From Thermotogota bacterium (GTDB taxonomy: Bacteria > Thermotogota > Thermotogae > Thermotogales > DSM-5069), in assembly GCA_029551145.1 (NCBI GenBank), contig JAKPGA010000023.1, positions 1 through 47,960 of the forward strand: a stretch of 47,960 nucleotides of DNA. The letters run 5' to 3'. Shown in pieces: positions 34,845 to 43,958 of this stretch. Within the stretch, counting starts at the first letter, position 1; every line of letters begins with the position of its first letter. The translations under genes and the position numbers were made by a program. The notes below the pieces were generated by a model. That model was not told where the DNA came from, did not search any database, and saw only the letters and a program-made list of their open reading frames with translations.

Positions 34845-35467
34845 GAATCTTGAATGTGGGTGTTCTGGTATCCGGCAATGGTACAAACCTTCAATCAATA
34901 ATCGATAAATCCGAAACTGGGGAATTACCTGCACACGTAGTCGTGGTTATTAGCAATAAATCAGATGCATATGCTCTGCAAAGGGCGAAAAATCATTCAA
35001 TACCATCGTATGTTGTGAGACCCAGAGATTTCGTGGATCAAGTCTCCTATGAACAGAAAATGATCGACATACTCAACACACACAAGGTGGAACTGGTAGT
35101 TCTTGCCGGTTTTATGAAGATTCTTTCATCACACTTTGTTCAAGCCTTCAGAGGAAGAATCATCAATATACACCCATCTTTGATCCCTTCTTTTTGCGGA
35201 AAAGATTTTTACGGTATCAAAGTGCACCAAGCGGTGATAGATTATGGCGTCAAAGTCACCGGGGCAACGGTTCATTTCGTAGATGAAAACGTCGATGCGG
35301 GACCGATAATAATCCAAAGAACGGTTGAAGTCAAAGACAGCGACACCGCTGAAACAATCGCACTGAAGGTGCATCAGATTGAGCATGAGATTCTCTCAGA
35401 GGCGATTACATTGTTTGCTCAGGGAAGACTCAAGATCGTTGGCCGTAGGGTCTTGGTAGAGGAGTGA
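34841..35467 (+). CDS. purN: GAR transformylase
   Basis: PurN transfers a formyl group from 10-formyltetrahydrofolate to GAR. The N-terminal [11 protein letters not shown], the catalytic region [12 protein letters not shown], and [17 protein letters not shown] are present. It has 208 residues. It starts at TTG 34841 overlapping the purM stop (TTGA), with GAGGTGTGG upstream. Confidence 0.96.
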   Translation: MRILNVGVLVSGNGTNLQSIIDKSETGELPAHVVVVISNKSDAYALQRAKNHSIPSYVVRPRDFVDQVSYEQKMIDILNTHKVELVVLAGFMKILSSHFVQAFRGRIINIHPSLIPSFCGKDFYGIKVHQAVIDYGVKVTGATVHFVDENVDAGPIIIQRTVEVKDSDTAETIALKVHQIEHEILSEAITLFAQGRLKIVGRRVLVEE

Positions 35468-35468
35468 A

Positions 35469-36998
35469 ATGATGCGAGCATTGATATCTGTTTCAAACAA
35501 AGAAGGTATCGTCGATTTTGCAAAAAAAATGTCCCAACTGGGTGTGGAAATCATAAGCACAGGTGGAACGGCAAAATACCTAACTGAAAATGGTCTAAAG
35601 GTGCTAAAAGTACAGCAGATAACATCTTTCCCTGAGATATTGGACGGCAGAGTAAAAACTTTACACCCTGCTGTACACGGTGCAATTCTTGCTAAAAGAG
35701 ACAAAGATGAACACATTGAACAACTGAAGAGATTGTCGATTCAACCAATCGATATCGTGGTTGTTAACCTGTACCCTTTCAGAGAAACCGTTCAAAGAAC
35801 AGATAACCTGGAGGACATCCTTGAAAACATAGACATCGGAGGTCCAGCAATGCTCAGGTCTGCAGCAAAAAACTTCAAAGATGTGATAGTGATTTGTGAT
35901 CCATCTGACTATCAATGGGTGGTCGACAGGCTTTCAACCGCAGAACAAATAACACAAAACGAGAGAATGAAACTTGCCCTCAAGGCCTTTGAGCACACCG
36001 CATATTATGATGCGATGATTGCTCAATTTCTTAGGCAAAGGCGTGAATTGAAGGAATTTCCCAAAACCTTCACCTTGACATATGAAAAGGTCTCTGACCT
36101 TCGTTATGGGGAGAATCCGCATCAGAAAGCCGCACTTTATAGAGATGTTTTCAGTAAATCTCCAACAATTGTGCAAGCAGAGCAAATACAGGGAAAAGAA
36201 CTCTCCTTTAACAATATCTGCGATGCGAATGCAGCCTATGAAGTTGCAAGCGAGTTTAGCCAGCCATGCGCAGTAGCCATAAAGCATACAAATCCATGCG
36301 GCGTTGCGTGTGACAATGATATCTATTTTGCCTTTGAAAAGGCATATAAGGCTGACCCAATGTCGATATTTGGTGGAATTGTAGCGCTGAACAGAACGGT
36401 TGATGAAAAACTTGCGCAAAGGCTTTCGGAGATTTTCCTCGAGGTAGTCATCGCACCCGATTACACAGAACAGGCATTAACGGTTTTCAAGAAAAAGAAA
36501 AACCTAAGGGTCCTTAAGCTGAACTTTTCGAAAGATGATCGACAATTTGACTTCGACCTCAGAAAAATCGATGGAGGTATCCTTGTACAAACAAAAGATA
36601 CCGTGGATTACCAAGATCTGAAAGTTGTGACAAAAAGAACTCCAACAGAAAGGGAAATGATCGATTTACTTTTCGCCTGGAAGGTGGTCAAACACGCCAA
36701 ATCAAATGCGATTGTGCTCGCGAAAGACCTCTGCACGCTCGGTATAGGTACAGGTCAGGTAAACAGGCTGTGGCCAGCACAACACTGTATAAGAGTGGCT
36801 GGTGAAAATGCGAAGAATGCAGTGCTTGCTTCAGATGCGTTTTTCCCATTTCCCGATGCCGTCGAAGTTGCGGTGAAAGCTGGCGTTTCGGCAATAATAC
36901 AACCCGGTGGGTCGCTAAAAGACGATCAGATCATAGAAGTTGCAAATCATCACAATATCGCAATGGTTTTCACAGGTATCAGGCACTTCAAACACTGA
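35469..36998 (+). CDS. purH: Bifunctional AICAR transformylase/IMP cyclohydrolase
   Basis: PurH completes IMP synthesis: formylation of AICAR, then ring closure. The N-terminal MGS-like cyclohydrolase domain covers about residues 1-145 ([23 protein letters not shown]). The C-terminal transformylase includes KHTNPCGVA and [13 protein letters not shown]. It has 509 residues. Two adjacent ATGs at 35469 and 35472 can both serve, behind GAGGAGTG. Confidence 0.97.
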   Translation: MMRALISVSNKEGIVDFAKKMSQLGVEIISTGGTAKYLTENGLKVLKVQQITSFPEILDGRVKTLHPAVHGAILAKRDKDEHIEQLKRLSIQPIDIVVVNLYPFRETVQRTDNLEDILENIDIGGPAMLRSAAKNFKDVIVICDPSDYQWVVDRLSTAEQITQNERMKLALKAFEHTAYYDAMIAQFLRQRRELKEFPKTFTLTYEKVSDLRYGENPHQKAALYRDVFSKSPTIVQAEQIQGKELSFNNICDANAAYEVASEFSQPCAVAIKHTNPCGVACDNDIYFAFEKAYKADPMSIFGGIVALNRTVDEKLAQRLSEIFLEVVIAPDYTEQALTVFKKKKNLRVLKLNFSKDDRQFDFDLRKIDGGILVQTKDTVDYQDLKVVTKRTPTEREMIDLLFAWKVVKHAKSNAIVLAKDLCTLGIGTGQVNRLWPAQHCIRVAGENAKNAVLASDAFFPFPDAVEVAVKAGVSAIIQPGGSLKDDQIIEVANHHNIAMVFTGIRHFKH

Positions 36999-37007
36999 GG
37001 TGATTCT

Positions 37008-38255
37008 GTGAAAATACTGGTTGTTGGCCAAGGTGGTAGAGAACACGCAATAGTCTGGAAACTTTCTGCGAATAAACAAAACGAGATTTATTGCGCACCG
37101 GGCAATGCGGGTATAAGCGCTCTGGCCAAATGTATCGAAATAACAAAGATTGAAGAGTTGGCCAATTTCGCTCTAAAAGAAAGTATAGATCTGACGATTG
37201 TTGGGCCAGAGGTCTATCTCGTCAATGGCATCGTAGACGAATTTGAAAAAAGCGGTCTGACAATCTTTGGACCGAGAAAAAACGCGGCGATCATAGAAGG
37301 CAGCAAGATCTTTGCAAAAACCTTGATGGCAAAACACGGTATTCCCACAGCGAATTTTCAAGTCTTTGATGATCCGATACCCGCACAGAAATATATTTTG
37401 AGGGTCGATCGACCGCTCGTGGTAAAGGCCGATGGACTCGCAGCAGGAAAAGGAGCAATAGTCGCAAAATCAAAGCAAGATGCCCTGAAGGCAGTCGATG
37501 ACATCATGAACAAGAAAATCTTTGGTGAAGCAGGTAACAGCGTGGTAATTGAGGACTTCCTCGAAGGCAGAGAAGTTTCTGTCCTATCCTTTTGTGATGG
37601 TAAAACCATAGTTCCAATGGTGAGCAGTATGGATTATAAGAAAGCACATGACAGCGACATTGGTCCAAATACTGGTGGCATGGGATCGGTGGCTCCATGC
37701 CCTTATTATTCAAAGGAAATATCAGAATACGTCTATCACGAAATCCTTCTCAAAACCGTCAGGGCTCTGGAAGATGAAGGCATCGAGTACAAGGGTGTTT
37801 TGTACGCAGGTTTGATGATCACAAGAGATGGACCAAAGGTGCTGGAGTTCAACTGTCGTTTTGGAGATCCGGAAACACAGGTGATCTTAATGCTACTGGA
37901 GACCGACCTTGCGGAGATTTTGCAAGCTGTCTTTGAAGGAAATCTGAGCGCCTGCCCAGTAAAATGGTCAAATGAAAAGGCCGTCTGTGTTGTGCTTGCA
38001 AGTGGTGGGTATCCAGATCCATACAAAATAGGCTTTGAAATCACCGGTCTGGAAAAAACAAAGGACGACATGGTCATTTTTCACGCGGGAACAAAGAAGG
38101 CGAATGGAAGAATACTGACAAACGGTGGAAGAGTCTTGAACATCTGCGCAAGATCACATAGTTACAAAGAGGCAAGAAATATCGTCTACGACGCTATCAA
38201 GAACATCTATTTTGAAAATATGCACTATCGAAAGGACATTGCGCTCAACCTTTGA
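37008..38255 (+). CDS. purD: GAR synthetase
   Basis: PurD joins phosphoribosylamine and glycine with ATP. This ATP-grasp enzyme has VVGQGGREHAI at the N-terminus, VKADGLAAGKG, NTGGMGSVAPCP and LEFNCRFGDPETQ. It has 415 residues. GTG at 37008 follows GAGGTGATT. It is the last gene of the pur operon, and its 3' end overlaps the end of a convergent permease gene by 11 bases, leaving no room for an ordinary terminator between them. Confidence 0.97.
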   Translation: MKILVVGQGGREHAIVWKLSANKQNEIYCAPGNAGISALAKCIEITKIEELANFALKESIDLTIVGPEVYLVNGIVDEFEKSGLTIFGPRKNAAIIEGSKIFAKTLMAKHGIPTANFQVFDDPIPAQKYILRVDRPLVVKADGLAAGKGAIVAKSKQDALKAVDDIMNKKIFGEAGNSVVIEDFLEGREVSVLSFCDGKTIVPMVSSMDYKKAHDSDIGPNTGGMGSVAPCPYYSKEISEYVYHEILLKTVRALEDEGIEYKGVLYAGLMITRDGPKVLEFNCRFGDPETQVILMLLETDLAEILQAVFEGNLSACPVKWSNEKAVCVVLASGGYPDPYKIGFEITGLEKTKDDMVIFHAGTKKANGRILTNGGRVLNICARSHSYKEARNIVYDAIKNIYFENMHYRKDIALNL

Positions 38256-39078
38256 GTCCCGTCAGTGTTATACCTTTTATCAAGTACCTCTGGCCTATTA
38301 AGAAAGCTATCACAGAAGGTAGAATGCCAATCACAGCCGCAGCCATGAGTAAATTCCAACTTGTTCCGTACATCCCTTGGAAACTCGCTAACCCTATTGT
38401 TATGGTTTTCATATAATCTTTGCTCACCACTATCAATGGCCAAAGCAGATTGTTCCACTGAAAAACAAAGGTGAAGATCGCCAAAGTGGAAACGGCAGGT
38501 AATGACAGCGGAACCACGATTCTTGAAAAGACATAAAACCTTGATGCACCATCTATTCTCGCGGCATCTTCATAATCTTTCGGGATAGTCATGAAAAACT
38601 GCCTGAGTAAGAAAACACCAAAGGCAGTGAACACATTCGGCAATATCAAACCGATATACGTGTCAGTCCAGCCAAATATCTTTATTAGAATGAAATTGGG
38701 AATCATCGTCACCTGTCCGGGGACCATCAAGGTTGCCAGGTAAAGCAAAAAGAGCTTGTCTCGACCTGGGAAGCTCAGCCTTGAAAAAGCGTACGCACTC
38801 ATTGATGCAACTATCAAGTGCAGGATCGTTATTGAACCAGATACTATCAGACTGTTGAGTAGATATCTGCCGAATGGTACTACTGTCCAAACTCTCTTGT
38901 AGTTCTCCCAGTGGAAGGTGGACGGTATCCATCTTGGTGGGTATTCAAAGACCTCGCCAACCGCTTTCAGAGAGGTGGAGAACATCCAGAAAAATGGCAC
39001 CAGCATGAAAAAAGCAACGATCAGCATAACAGAGAATAACACCCAGTTTATAATTCTTTCCTTTGTGGACCTTTTCAT
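38245..39078 (-). CDS. Sugar ABC transporter permease (MalG type), second locus
   Basis: This is a six-helix permease of a CUT1 importer, 277 residues. The EAA loop is YEDAARIDGASRFYVFSRIVVPLSLP. ATG at 39078 overlaps the upstream permease stop (ATGA); the longer open frame before it is inside that gene. It is the last gene of the operon and converges with purD. Confidence 0.92.
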   Translation of the reverse strand: MKRSTKERIINWVLFSVMLIVAFFMLVPFFWMFSTSLKAVGEVFEYPPRWIPSTFHWENYKRVWTVVPFGRYLLNSLIVSGSITILHLIVASMSAYAFSRLSFPGRDKLFLLYLATLMVPGQVTMIPNFILIKIFGWTDTYIGLILPNVFTAFGVFLLRQFFMTIPKDYEDAARIDGASRFYVFSRIVVPLSLPAVSTLAIFTFVFQWNNLLWPLIVVSKDYMKTITIGLASFQGMYGTSWNLLMAAAVIGILPSVIAFLIGQRYLIKGITLTGLKG

Positions 39079-39956
39079 TCGTAATACACCCACTTTTTCT
39101 GGTATCTGAACTGAATGAACGTGGCGATAAAGATTATTGCAAACAGTAGCCAAGCAACGGCGGAGGCATATCCCATTCTGAACCATTGGAACGCATTGTT
39201 GTATATGTAATAAACAATGGTATTTGTTGCGTTTCCTGGTCCACCACCAGTCAAAACGTATGCCTGATCAAAAATCTGGAAAGAGCTGATCACATTTATC
39301 ACGATTACGAAAAACGTTGTTGGCGACAGTAACGGCAGGGTGATATGCACAAAGCTCTTCCATCTGTTAGCCCCATCGAGCCATGCCGCCTCATAAAGAG
39401 AGGATGGTATGCCTTGAAGACCAGCCATGAATAGAACCGTTGAAAAACCGACATCTTTCCAGACACTGAGTATAATAATGGCCATCAGTGCCCACTTGGG
39501 TTGGGAGAGCCATCGTGGGAGGTTTGAGATTCCTACGTTGTACAGAAATTCATTAAGAAGTCCAAAATCTGCGTTGAATATCCACCTAAAAACCATCGCT
39601 GCAGCCACTGTAGGTATAATAACAGGCAAAAAGATTGCAGCCCTGAAAAATGCCCTCGCCGGTATATTCCTCACAAGCGCAAGCGCGAATATTAGACCAA
39701 GAAAAAGCCTTGCAGGAACAGTGCCCAGTACAAATATCACGGTGTTTTTCAAAACCAAATGGAATGTTTTGTCCTGCGTTATTAACCTGAGATAATTCTG
39801 CAACCCAACGAACTTAGGCTGGGTGAGCATATCCCACTCCAAAAAGCTCAGACCGAGTGAGATAACAACAGCACCAAAAACGAAGATGCAAAAACCTATA
39901 AATCCTGGCAACAGAAAAAACCAAGCCGCTGCAGTTTCTTTCCCTTTCAAAGTCAT
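39075..39956 (-). CDS. Sugar ABC transporter permease (MalF type), second locus
   Basis: This is the first of the two permeases in the locus, 293 residues with about six membrane helices. The EAA pattern is LYEAAWLDGANRWKSFVHITLPLLSP, and the segment AYVLTGGGPGNATNT is typical of MalF/UgpA-type proteins. ATG at 39956 overlaps the amidohydrolase stop (ATGA). Confidence 0.93.
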   Translation of the reverse strand: MTLKGKETAAAWFFLLPGFIGFCIFVFGAVVISLGLSFLEWDMLTQPKFVGLQNYLRLITQDKTFHLVLKNTVIFVLGTVPARLFLGLIFALALVRNIPARAFFRAAIFLPVIIPTVAAAMVFRWIFNADFGLLNEFLYNVGISNLPRWLSQPKWALMAIIILSVWKDVGFSTVLFMAGLQGIPSSLYEAAWLDGANRWKSFVHITLPLLSPTTFFVIVINVISSFQIFDQAYVLTGGGPGNATNTIVYYIYNNAFQWFRMGYASAVAWLLFAIIFIATFIQFRYQKKWVYYE

Positions 39957-40777
39957 TCAATCACTCCAAAAATCTTGGCAGCATTCAGATAAAATATCTT
40001 ATCGATCTGCTCACTTGTCAGTCCCATTGATCGGAGTGAATCGTACCAACCTATTACCTCTCTTGGCATCTTCTCTGGTGCGCTATCGGTCCCAAAAACA
40101 ACTTTATTGACTGATATCTCCTTCCCTATATATCCTCCTTCAACTATATGTCTTCTGACGACCTCTCCACCAGATAGATCAAAATACACGTTTCTTCTCC
40201 ATCTTGCGACTGCACAGGATACCATATACTCAGGCCAACCAAGGTGTGCGCCGATTATCTTCAGCCTTGGGAAGGTGTTTGCAATAGTGTCCAAGTAGAT
40301 AGGTCTCATGCGTGCAGAAGACTTGCCTTTTAATTTGTTAAGGACTCTCTCGTCTATCTGTTCTGCCATCGAACTATCCTCTTCAAGAAGATAATCCACA
40401 GGACCACCTATGACACCTGTATGAAATAGAACAACCATGTTGTTGTGTTCAGCTGCTTCATAAAATGGAAAATAGGCTGGATCGTCGTAGTTTCTATCTG
40501 TCAAAATAACCTTCAGACCAGCAAAACCCATTTTCTTGTACTCATCTATATCAGAGATACTATCACTGTCAAGATCAATCCACGCAAGACCAAGAAAAAC
40601 ATCTGGAAACTCATCAATTGCTTTTTTCACAAGTTCGTTTGCGCCAGGTGAACCAATGAGAACCATCTTCTGTGCGTTGTTCTCCTGCGCATAATTGAGC
40701 AATTGGTTTACATAGTGTGCGTAGTCTTCCTGTCTTGAAACAAAATGTATGTGGGTATCAAAGACTCTCTGCTTCAT
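39953..40777 (-). CDS. Amidohydrolase-family TIM-barrel enzyme
   Basis: The 274-residue protein resembles the amidohydrolase-2 group, which includes lactonases and decarboxylases. Metal-site motifs are FDTHIHF (H-x-H near residue 7), FHTGV, GAHLGWPE and FGTDSAP (the C-terminal aspartate). ATG at 40777 follows AAAGGGGGA. It sits between the binding-protein gene and the permeases, so it likely acts on the imported compound. A sugar lactone would fit, but this is inference. Confidence 0.8.
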   Translation of the reverse strand: MKQRVFDTHIHFVSRQEDYAHYVNQLLNYAQENNAQKMVLIGSPGANELVKKAIDEFPDVFLGLAWIDLDSDSISDIDEYKKMGFAGLKVILTDRNYDDPAYFPFYEAAEHNNMVVLFHTGVIGGPVDYLLEEDSSMAEQIDERVLNKLKGKSSARMRPIYLDTIANTFPRLKIIGAHLGWPEYMVSCAVARWRRNVYFDLSGGEVVRRHIVEGGYIGKEISVNKVVFGTDSAPEKMPREVIGWYDSLRSMGLTSEQIDKIFYLNAAKIFGVIE

Positions 40778-40795
40778 CGAAATCCCCCTTTGAAA

Positions 40796-40817
40796 GTGCG
40801 GCGCTTGTGCGCCGCAC
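40796..40817 (-). other. Intercistronic hairpin after the second binding-protein gene
   Basis: GTGCGGCGC/GCGCCGCAC is a perfect 9-bp stem with a 4-base loop, lacking a long T run. It lies between the binding-protein and amidohydrolase genes and probably raises or protects the binding-protein message. Confidence 0.6.
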
Positions 40818-40821
40818 AATC

Positions 40822-42066
40822 TCACCAAGTTCCAAACTTACTGATCATCTTTGTGACTTCCGAAGAGACATACTCAAGTACTTCAACCGCTGATTTCTGT
40901 CCCGTCCAGACATAATCGAGCTCCCTTGTGACATAATCAAAGATCTCCCACCAACCAGGTATATTTGGAAACTTCACGCCAAAACTGGTTTCAGTGAAAA
41001 ATATCAGTCTTTCTTGCTCACTTGGTGGATTGGAGACAAAGGCTTTAACGGTCTCAGGAGTTCTCATCGCTGGTACCGCATCACCGCTCTTAGCGAATAT
41101 CGACTGACCTTTCGGGCCGCACAGGAACTGCATGAATTTCCATGCCGCATCTTTGTTCTTGGATTTTGAGTACATGACAAAGCCCGCGCCGCCAAGGGTA
41201 TTTGTTCGAGTTACCTTGTACGGAAGAGGTGCAACGCCAAACTTCAAATTCTTGTTGGTCAAGAATGAGCTTATCTGCGCCGCATTGCTGAGAACCATTG
41301 CCACCCTTCCAGTTGTAAACAGCTCTGCCGCAGAGCCAAGCTGAGCAAGTTCAGCGATAGATGGAGTGACTTTGTAAGAAAGAATCATGTCGGCTATGAA
41401 TTCGATTGCCTCAACTGCGGCTCTCTCGTTCAGAGTACATTTCGTTGGTGCTTCGTAATCATCAACAATCCTTCCACCGTTCATGTGAATCCACAGATGC
41501 CATTTATTCCTTTCAAGCACAACGCCCCACTGCGTAACTCTCCCTCGGGAGTCAACTTTGGTCAGCTTTCTTGCCGAATCAAGAAACTTCTGCCAATCCC
41601 ATGAGTAATCTGGATATGGCACACCAGCCTCATCGAAGAGTGTTTTGTTGTAGAAGAGAACCGTTGTGTCGTTATCCCTTGGAAATCCATAGATCCTTCC
41701 TTTGTACATGAAGGTGCTAAGAAGTTCTTGATTGTAAGCCTCGACGGGAAATTTGGTTTTCTCAATGTATGGTGTTAGATCTTCAAGAACTCCCTTCGTA
41801 GCCCAGCTTGGTATGGTGTGCAAAAACATGACGTCTGGCGCATCTTCCGCCGCCATCATCGCTTGAATTTTGTCGAAGTAGGTCGACCAAGGATAGTTGA
41901 TGATCTCCACTTGGATATCTGGATTTTCAGCCTGAAATTGCTTCACAATCTCCTGATAAGGTGGTAGTTCACTGGGCTCTCCCCAGAAAGAAAAGCGAAT
42001 CTTGGTTGCAGAAAACACAGCACTGACAGTTGCCAGGACAAGCAAAAAGACGAGTAACCTTTTCAT
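40822..42066 (-). CDS. Sugar ABC transporter binding protein, second locus
   Basis: This is a 414-residue family 1 solute-binding protein. It begins with a signal peptide (KRLLVFLLVLATVSAVFSA, cleavage near residue 20) without a lipobox. SBP features are FSFWGEPSELPPY, APDVMFLH, and GGAGFVMYSKSKNKDAAW. GGGGGAGG lies before the ATG. It is first in an operon with an amidohydrolase and two permeases but no ATPase, and is divergent from a ROK-type regulator. The ligand is unknown. Confidence 0.92.
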   Translation of the reverse strand: MKRLLVFLLVLATVSAVFSATKIRFSFWGEPSELPPYQEIVKQFQAENPDIQVEIINYPWSTYFDKIQAMMAAEDAPDVMFLHTIPSWATKGVLEDLTPYIEKTKFPVEAYNQELLSTFMYKGRIYGFPRDNDTTVLFYNKTLFDEAGVPYPDYSWDWQKFLDSARKLTKVDSRGRVTQWGVVLERNKWHLWIHMNGGRIVDDYEAPTKCTLNERAAVEAIEFIADMILSYKVTPSIAELAQLGSAAELFTTGRVAMVLSNAAQISSFLTNKNLKFGVAPLPYKVTRTNTLGGAGFVMYSKSKNKDAAWKFMQFLCGPKGQSIFAKSGDAVPAMRTPETVKAFVSNPPSEQERLIFFTETSFGVKFPNIPGWWEIFDYVTRELDYVWTGQKSAVEVLEYVSSEVTKMISKFGTW

Positions 42067-42102
42067 AATGCCGCCTCCCCCTTTAAGTGTGGTTCAACCC
42101 GA

Positions 42103-42131
42103 CAATAACATATTTTTACCACTTATGTCAA
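42103..42131 (-). promoter_or_regulatory. Promoter of the second ABC locus
   Basis: On the minus strand TTGACA (42126-42131) and TTATTG (42103-42108) are separated by 17 bases. The -35 is consensus and the -10 is weak, as expected for a regulated promoter. Confidence 0.55.
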
Positions 42132-42165
42132 GTCTTGTAAAAAGTCGTTACATATTTCCATTTTG

Positions 42166-42174
42166 TGGTACAAT
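42166..42174 (+). promoter_or_regulatory. Extended -10 promoter of the ROK regulator
   Basis: TGGTACAAT is an extended -10. Transcription would start near 42181, only about ten bases before the preferred GTG start. Two similar AT-rich elements, near 42105-42119 and 42149-42161, might be operators. Confidence 0.45.
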
Positions 42175-42190
42175 CCTAATGGTGGTGACT

Positions 42191-43240
42191 GTGAGCAAGA
42201 TACGAAACAGCTCTTTTTTGAGAAGAAACAACTTGAGAGTAATACTCAAAGAGATCCTCAAGCATCAACCAGTCTCTAAATCTCAAGTAGCGAAAAAATT
42301 GAATGTTAATTCTTCTACTATCTCACAGCTTCTCAAACCTCTTGTCGACAGAAATATCATCCTGGAATCCTCTCAGGGACCCTCTTCTGGTGGAAGACCT
42401 CCGCAGCTTTTGACCATAAACCCCTCGGCTGCCTTCAGTGTGGCAGTCGATCTATCGGGATATTCAGTACGAATAGCTTTGATAGACAGCATATTGAGGA
42501 TAACTGAACTGCAAGAGTTCAATTTCAACCATAATATCTACGAAGGACTCGAACAAATTGTTCAGAAAACGAAGCAGATTCTTTCAACTGTGAATGGTAA
42601 TCGTATCCTGGGTGTCTGTATAGCTGTTTCAGGTGTTCTTGATCCCCAGACGGGAAGAATCAGCAGTAGTTTGATAGAAGGACTGGAAAACGTGTGGATC
42701 GTTGAGTTTCTGCACAAGCGCTTGAATTTACCCATTCTGGTTGAGAACGATGCAAATCTTTCTGCGCTCGGTGAGTTCATGAACCTTGAAGAGGAAATCA
42801 AAAACATGTTCTACATACACCTGGGAGATGGTCTCGGCGGAGGAATGATCCTCGACAAATCCATCTTTAAAGGTGATCGAGGTTACGCTGGTGAGATCGG
42901 TAGAATGATTTACAACTGTGAGCCTTTTGTCACTGTTGGTGATGTATATTCACAAATACTGCATGAGTACTCAGTCAAGGGAGAAATTCCTGCCAACAGA
43001 TTGGTCAATCTACTCTTCAGCGTGGTGCAGAATGTCCTTTCGGTGACCGATATCTGCCATTTCGTTGTTGGTGGAAGATGCGCGGTTTTTGATGAGAAAT
43101 ATCTGTTAGAAGTTGAAAAGCTTGCCAGAGAAAGGTTCTATGGTTTTGAAGTTTTCATAAGAAAATCGGTGAACAACCCTGACGCAATACTAACAGGTGC
43201 GGCAGAGTACCTGACAGAAAACAGCATCTTCAATATATGA
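42191..43240 (+). CDS. ROK-family transcriptional regulator (XylR/NagC-like)
   Basis: The 349-residue protein joins an N-terminal winged helix (KSQVAKKLNVNSSTISQLLKPLVD) to a ROK sugar-kinase fold (VENDANLSALGEF, HLGDGLGGGMILD). The zinc motif CxCGxxGCxE that normally follows GEIG is missing: the sequence runs GEIGRMIYNCEPFVTVGDV. The start is uncertain. GTG at 42191 has GGTGGTGA just before it and lies after the inferred transcription start; ATG at 42179 would sit on it. It is divergent from the second ABC locus and probably controls it. Its end overlaps the convergent radical SAM gene by 11 bases. Confidence 0.85.
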   Translation: MSKIRNSSFLRRNNLRVILKEILKHQPVSKSQVAKKLNVNSSTISQLLKPLVDRNIILESSQGPSSGGRPPQLLTINPSAAFSVAVDLSGYSVRIALIDSILRITELQEFNFNHNIYEGLEQIVQKTKQILSTVNGNRILGVCIAVSGVLDPQTGRISSSLIEGLENVWIVEFLHKRLNLPILVENDANLSALGEFMNLEEEIKNMFYIHLGDGLGGGMILDKSIFKGDRGYAGEIGRMIYNCEPFVTVGDVYSQILHEYSVKGEIPANRLVNLLFSVVQNVLSVTDICHFVVGGRCAVFDEKYLLEVEKLARERFYGFEVFIRKSVNNPDAILTGAAEYLTENSIFNI

Positions 43241-43958
43241 CTTGGCCCTTACCAAACACTTTTTCGAATCTTTCGACTACCTCCATGAACTTCTCTTTGG
43301 TCAACCATTCCGTCCAGCCGTACCTTTTGTACACAGAGTACACCTGTCTGTGGTAGTTGAGTCCATCAAGCACAACTTTTTCAACATATCGTGAAAGCAT
43401 GCGGGCGAAATTCTCTGCGTCCATGACAAGAACAGGTCCTATGAAGACAGAGACGTCTATCCCAGACTCTTTGAGCTTCCTCAATGTTTGAATTCTCTCT
43501 TCGATGGAAGGCGCACCTGGTTCAAGAACCTTTCTAACCTCTTCGCGATCCGTGGTAATTGTCAAAGTGACAGAAAGGTTCTTCAGCAGATCGATATCTC
43601 TCAAGATCAGATTCGATTTCGTCATCAAGTGAACTTCCCTGAAATGAGATGTCAGTGTCTCAATGATCTTTCTTGTCAGTCCGTACTTTTTTTCAACGTG
43701 CTGGTATGGATCACAGATGCTCGAAAGGAAGAAATCACCGGCAGTTCTTGGCAGCTCCCTTTCAACCAACTCAGCCGAGTTAACCTTGACCCAAACATCT
43801 CTCCCCCATCGAGAGTTAGTATACTTGAACGGTCCAATAAAACGTGCATAACAGTACAAACAGCCAAAGGTGCATCCAATATACGGGTTGATCACGTATT
43901 TCGCAACTGGGATCTTGGTCCGAGTGATGATTGTTTTCGCAGTTGTTTCTTGAATCAT
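43230..43958 (-). CDS. Radical SAM protein, SplB-like
   Basis: The 242-residue enzyme has the radical SAM cluster motif C29-x3-C33-x2-C36 in GCTFGCLYCYAR. The INPYIGC lead-in is typical of the Rv2578c/SplB-like group annotated as DNA-repair-photolyase-like. It is shorter than true spore photoproduct lyase (about 340), and Thermotogales do not sporulate, so a lyase role is unlikely. The ATG overlaps the stop of the upstream Wzz/kinase gene (ATGA). Confidence 0.8.
   Translation of the reverse strand: MIQETTAKTIITRTKIPVAKYVINPYIGCTFGCLYCYARFIGPFKYTNSRWGRDVWVKVNSAELVERELPRTAGDFFLSSICDPYQHVEKKYGLTRKIIETLTSHFREVHLMTKSNLILRDIDLLKNLSVTLTITTDREEVRKVLEPGAPSIEERIQTLRKLKESGIDVSVFIGPVLVMDAENFARMLSRYVEKVVLDGLNYHRQVYSVYKRYGWTEWLTKEKFMEVVERFEKVFGKGQVIY

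Noticed and set aside
43230-43958. Spore photoproduct lyase
   Set aside because: It is about 100 residues shorter than SplB and the organism type is not spore-forming.
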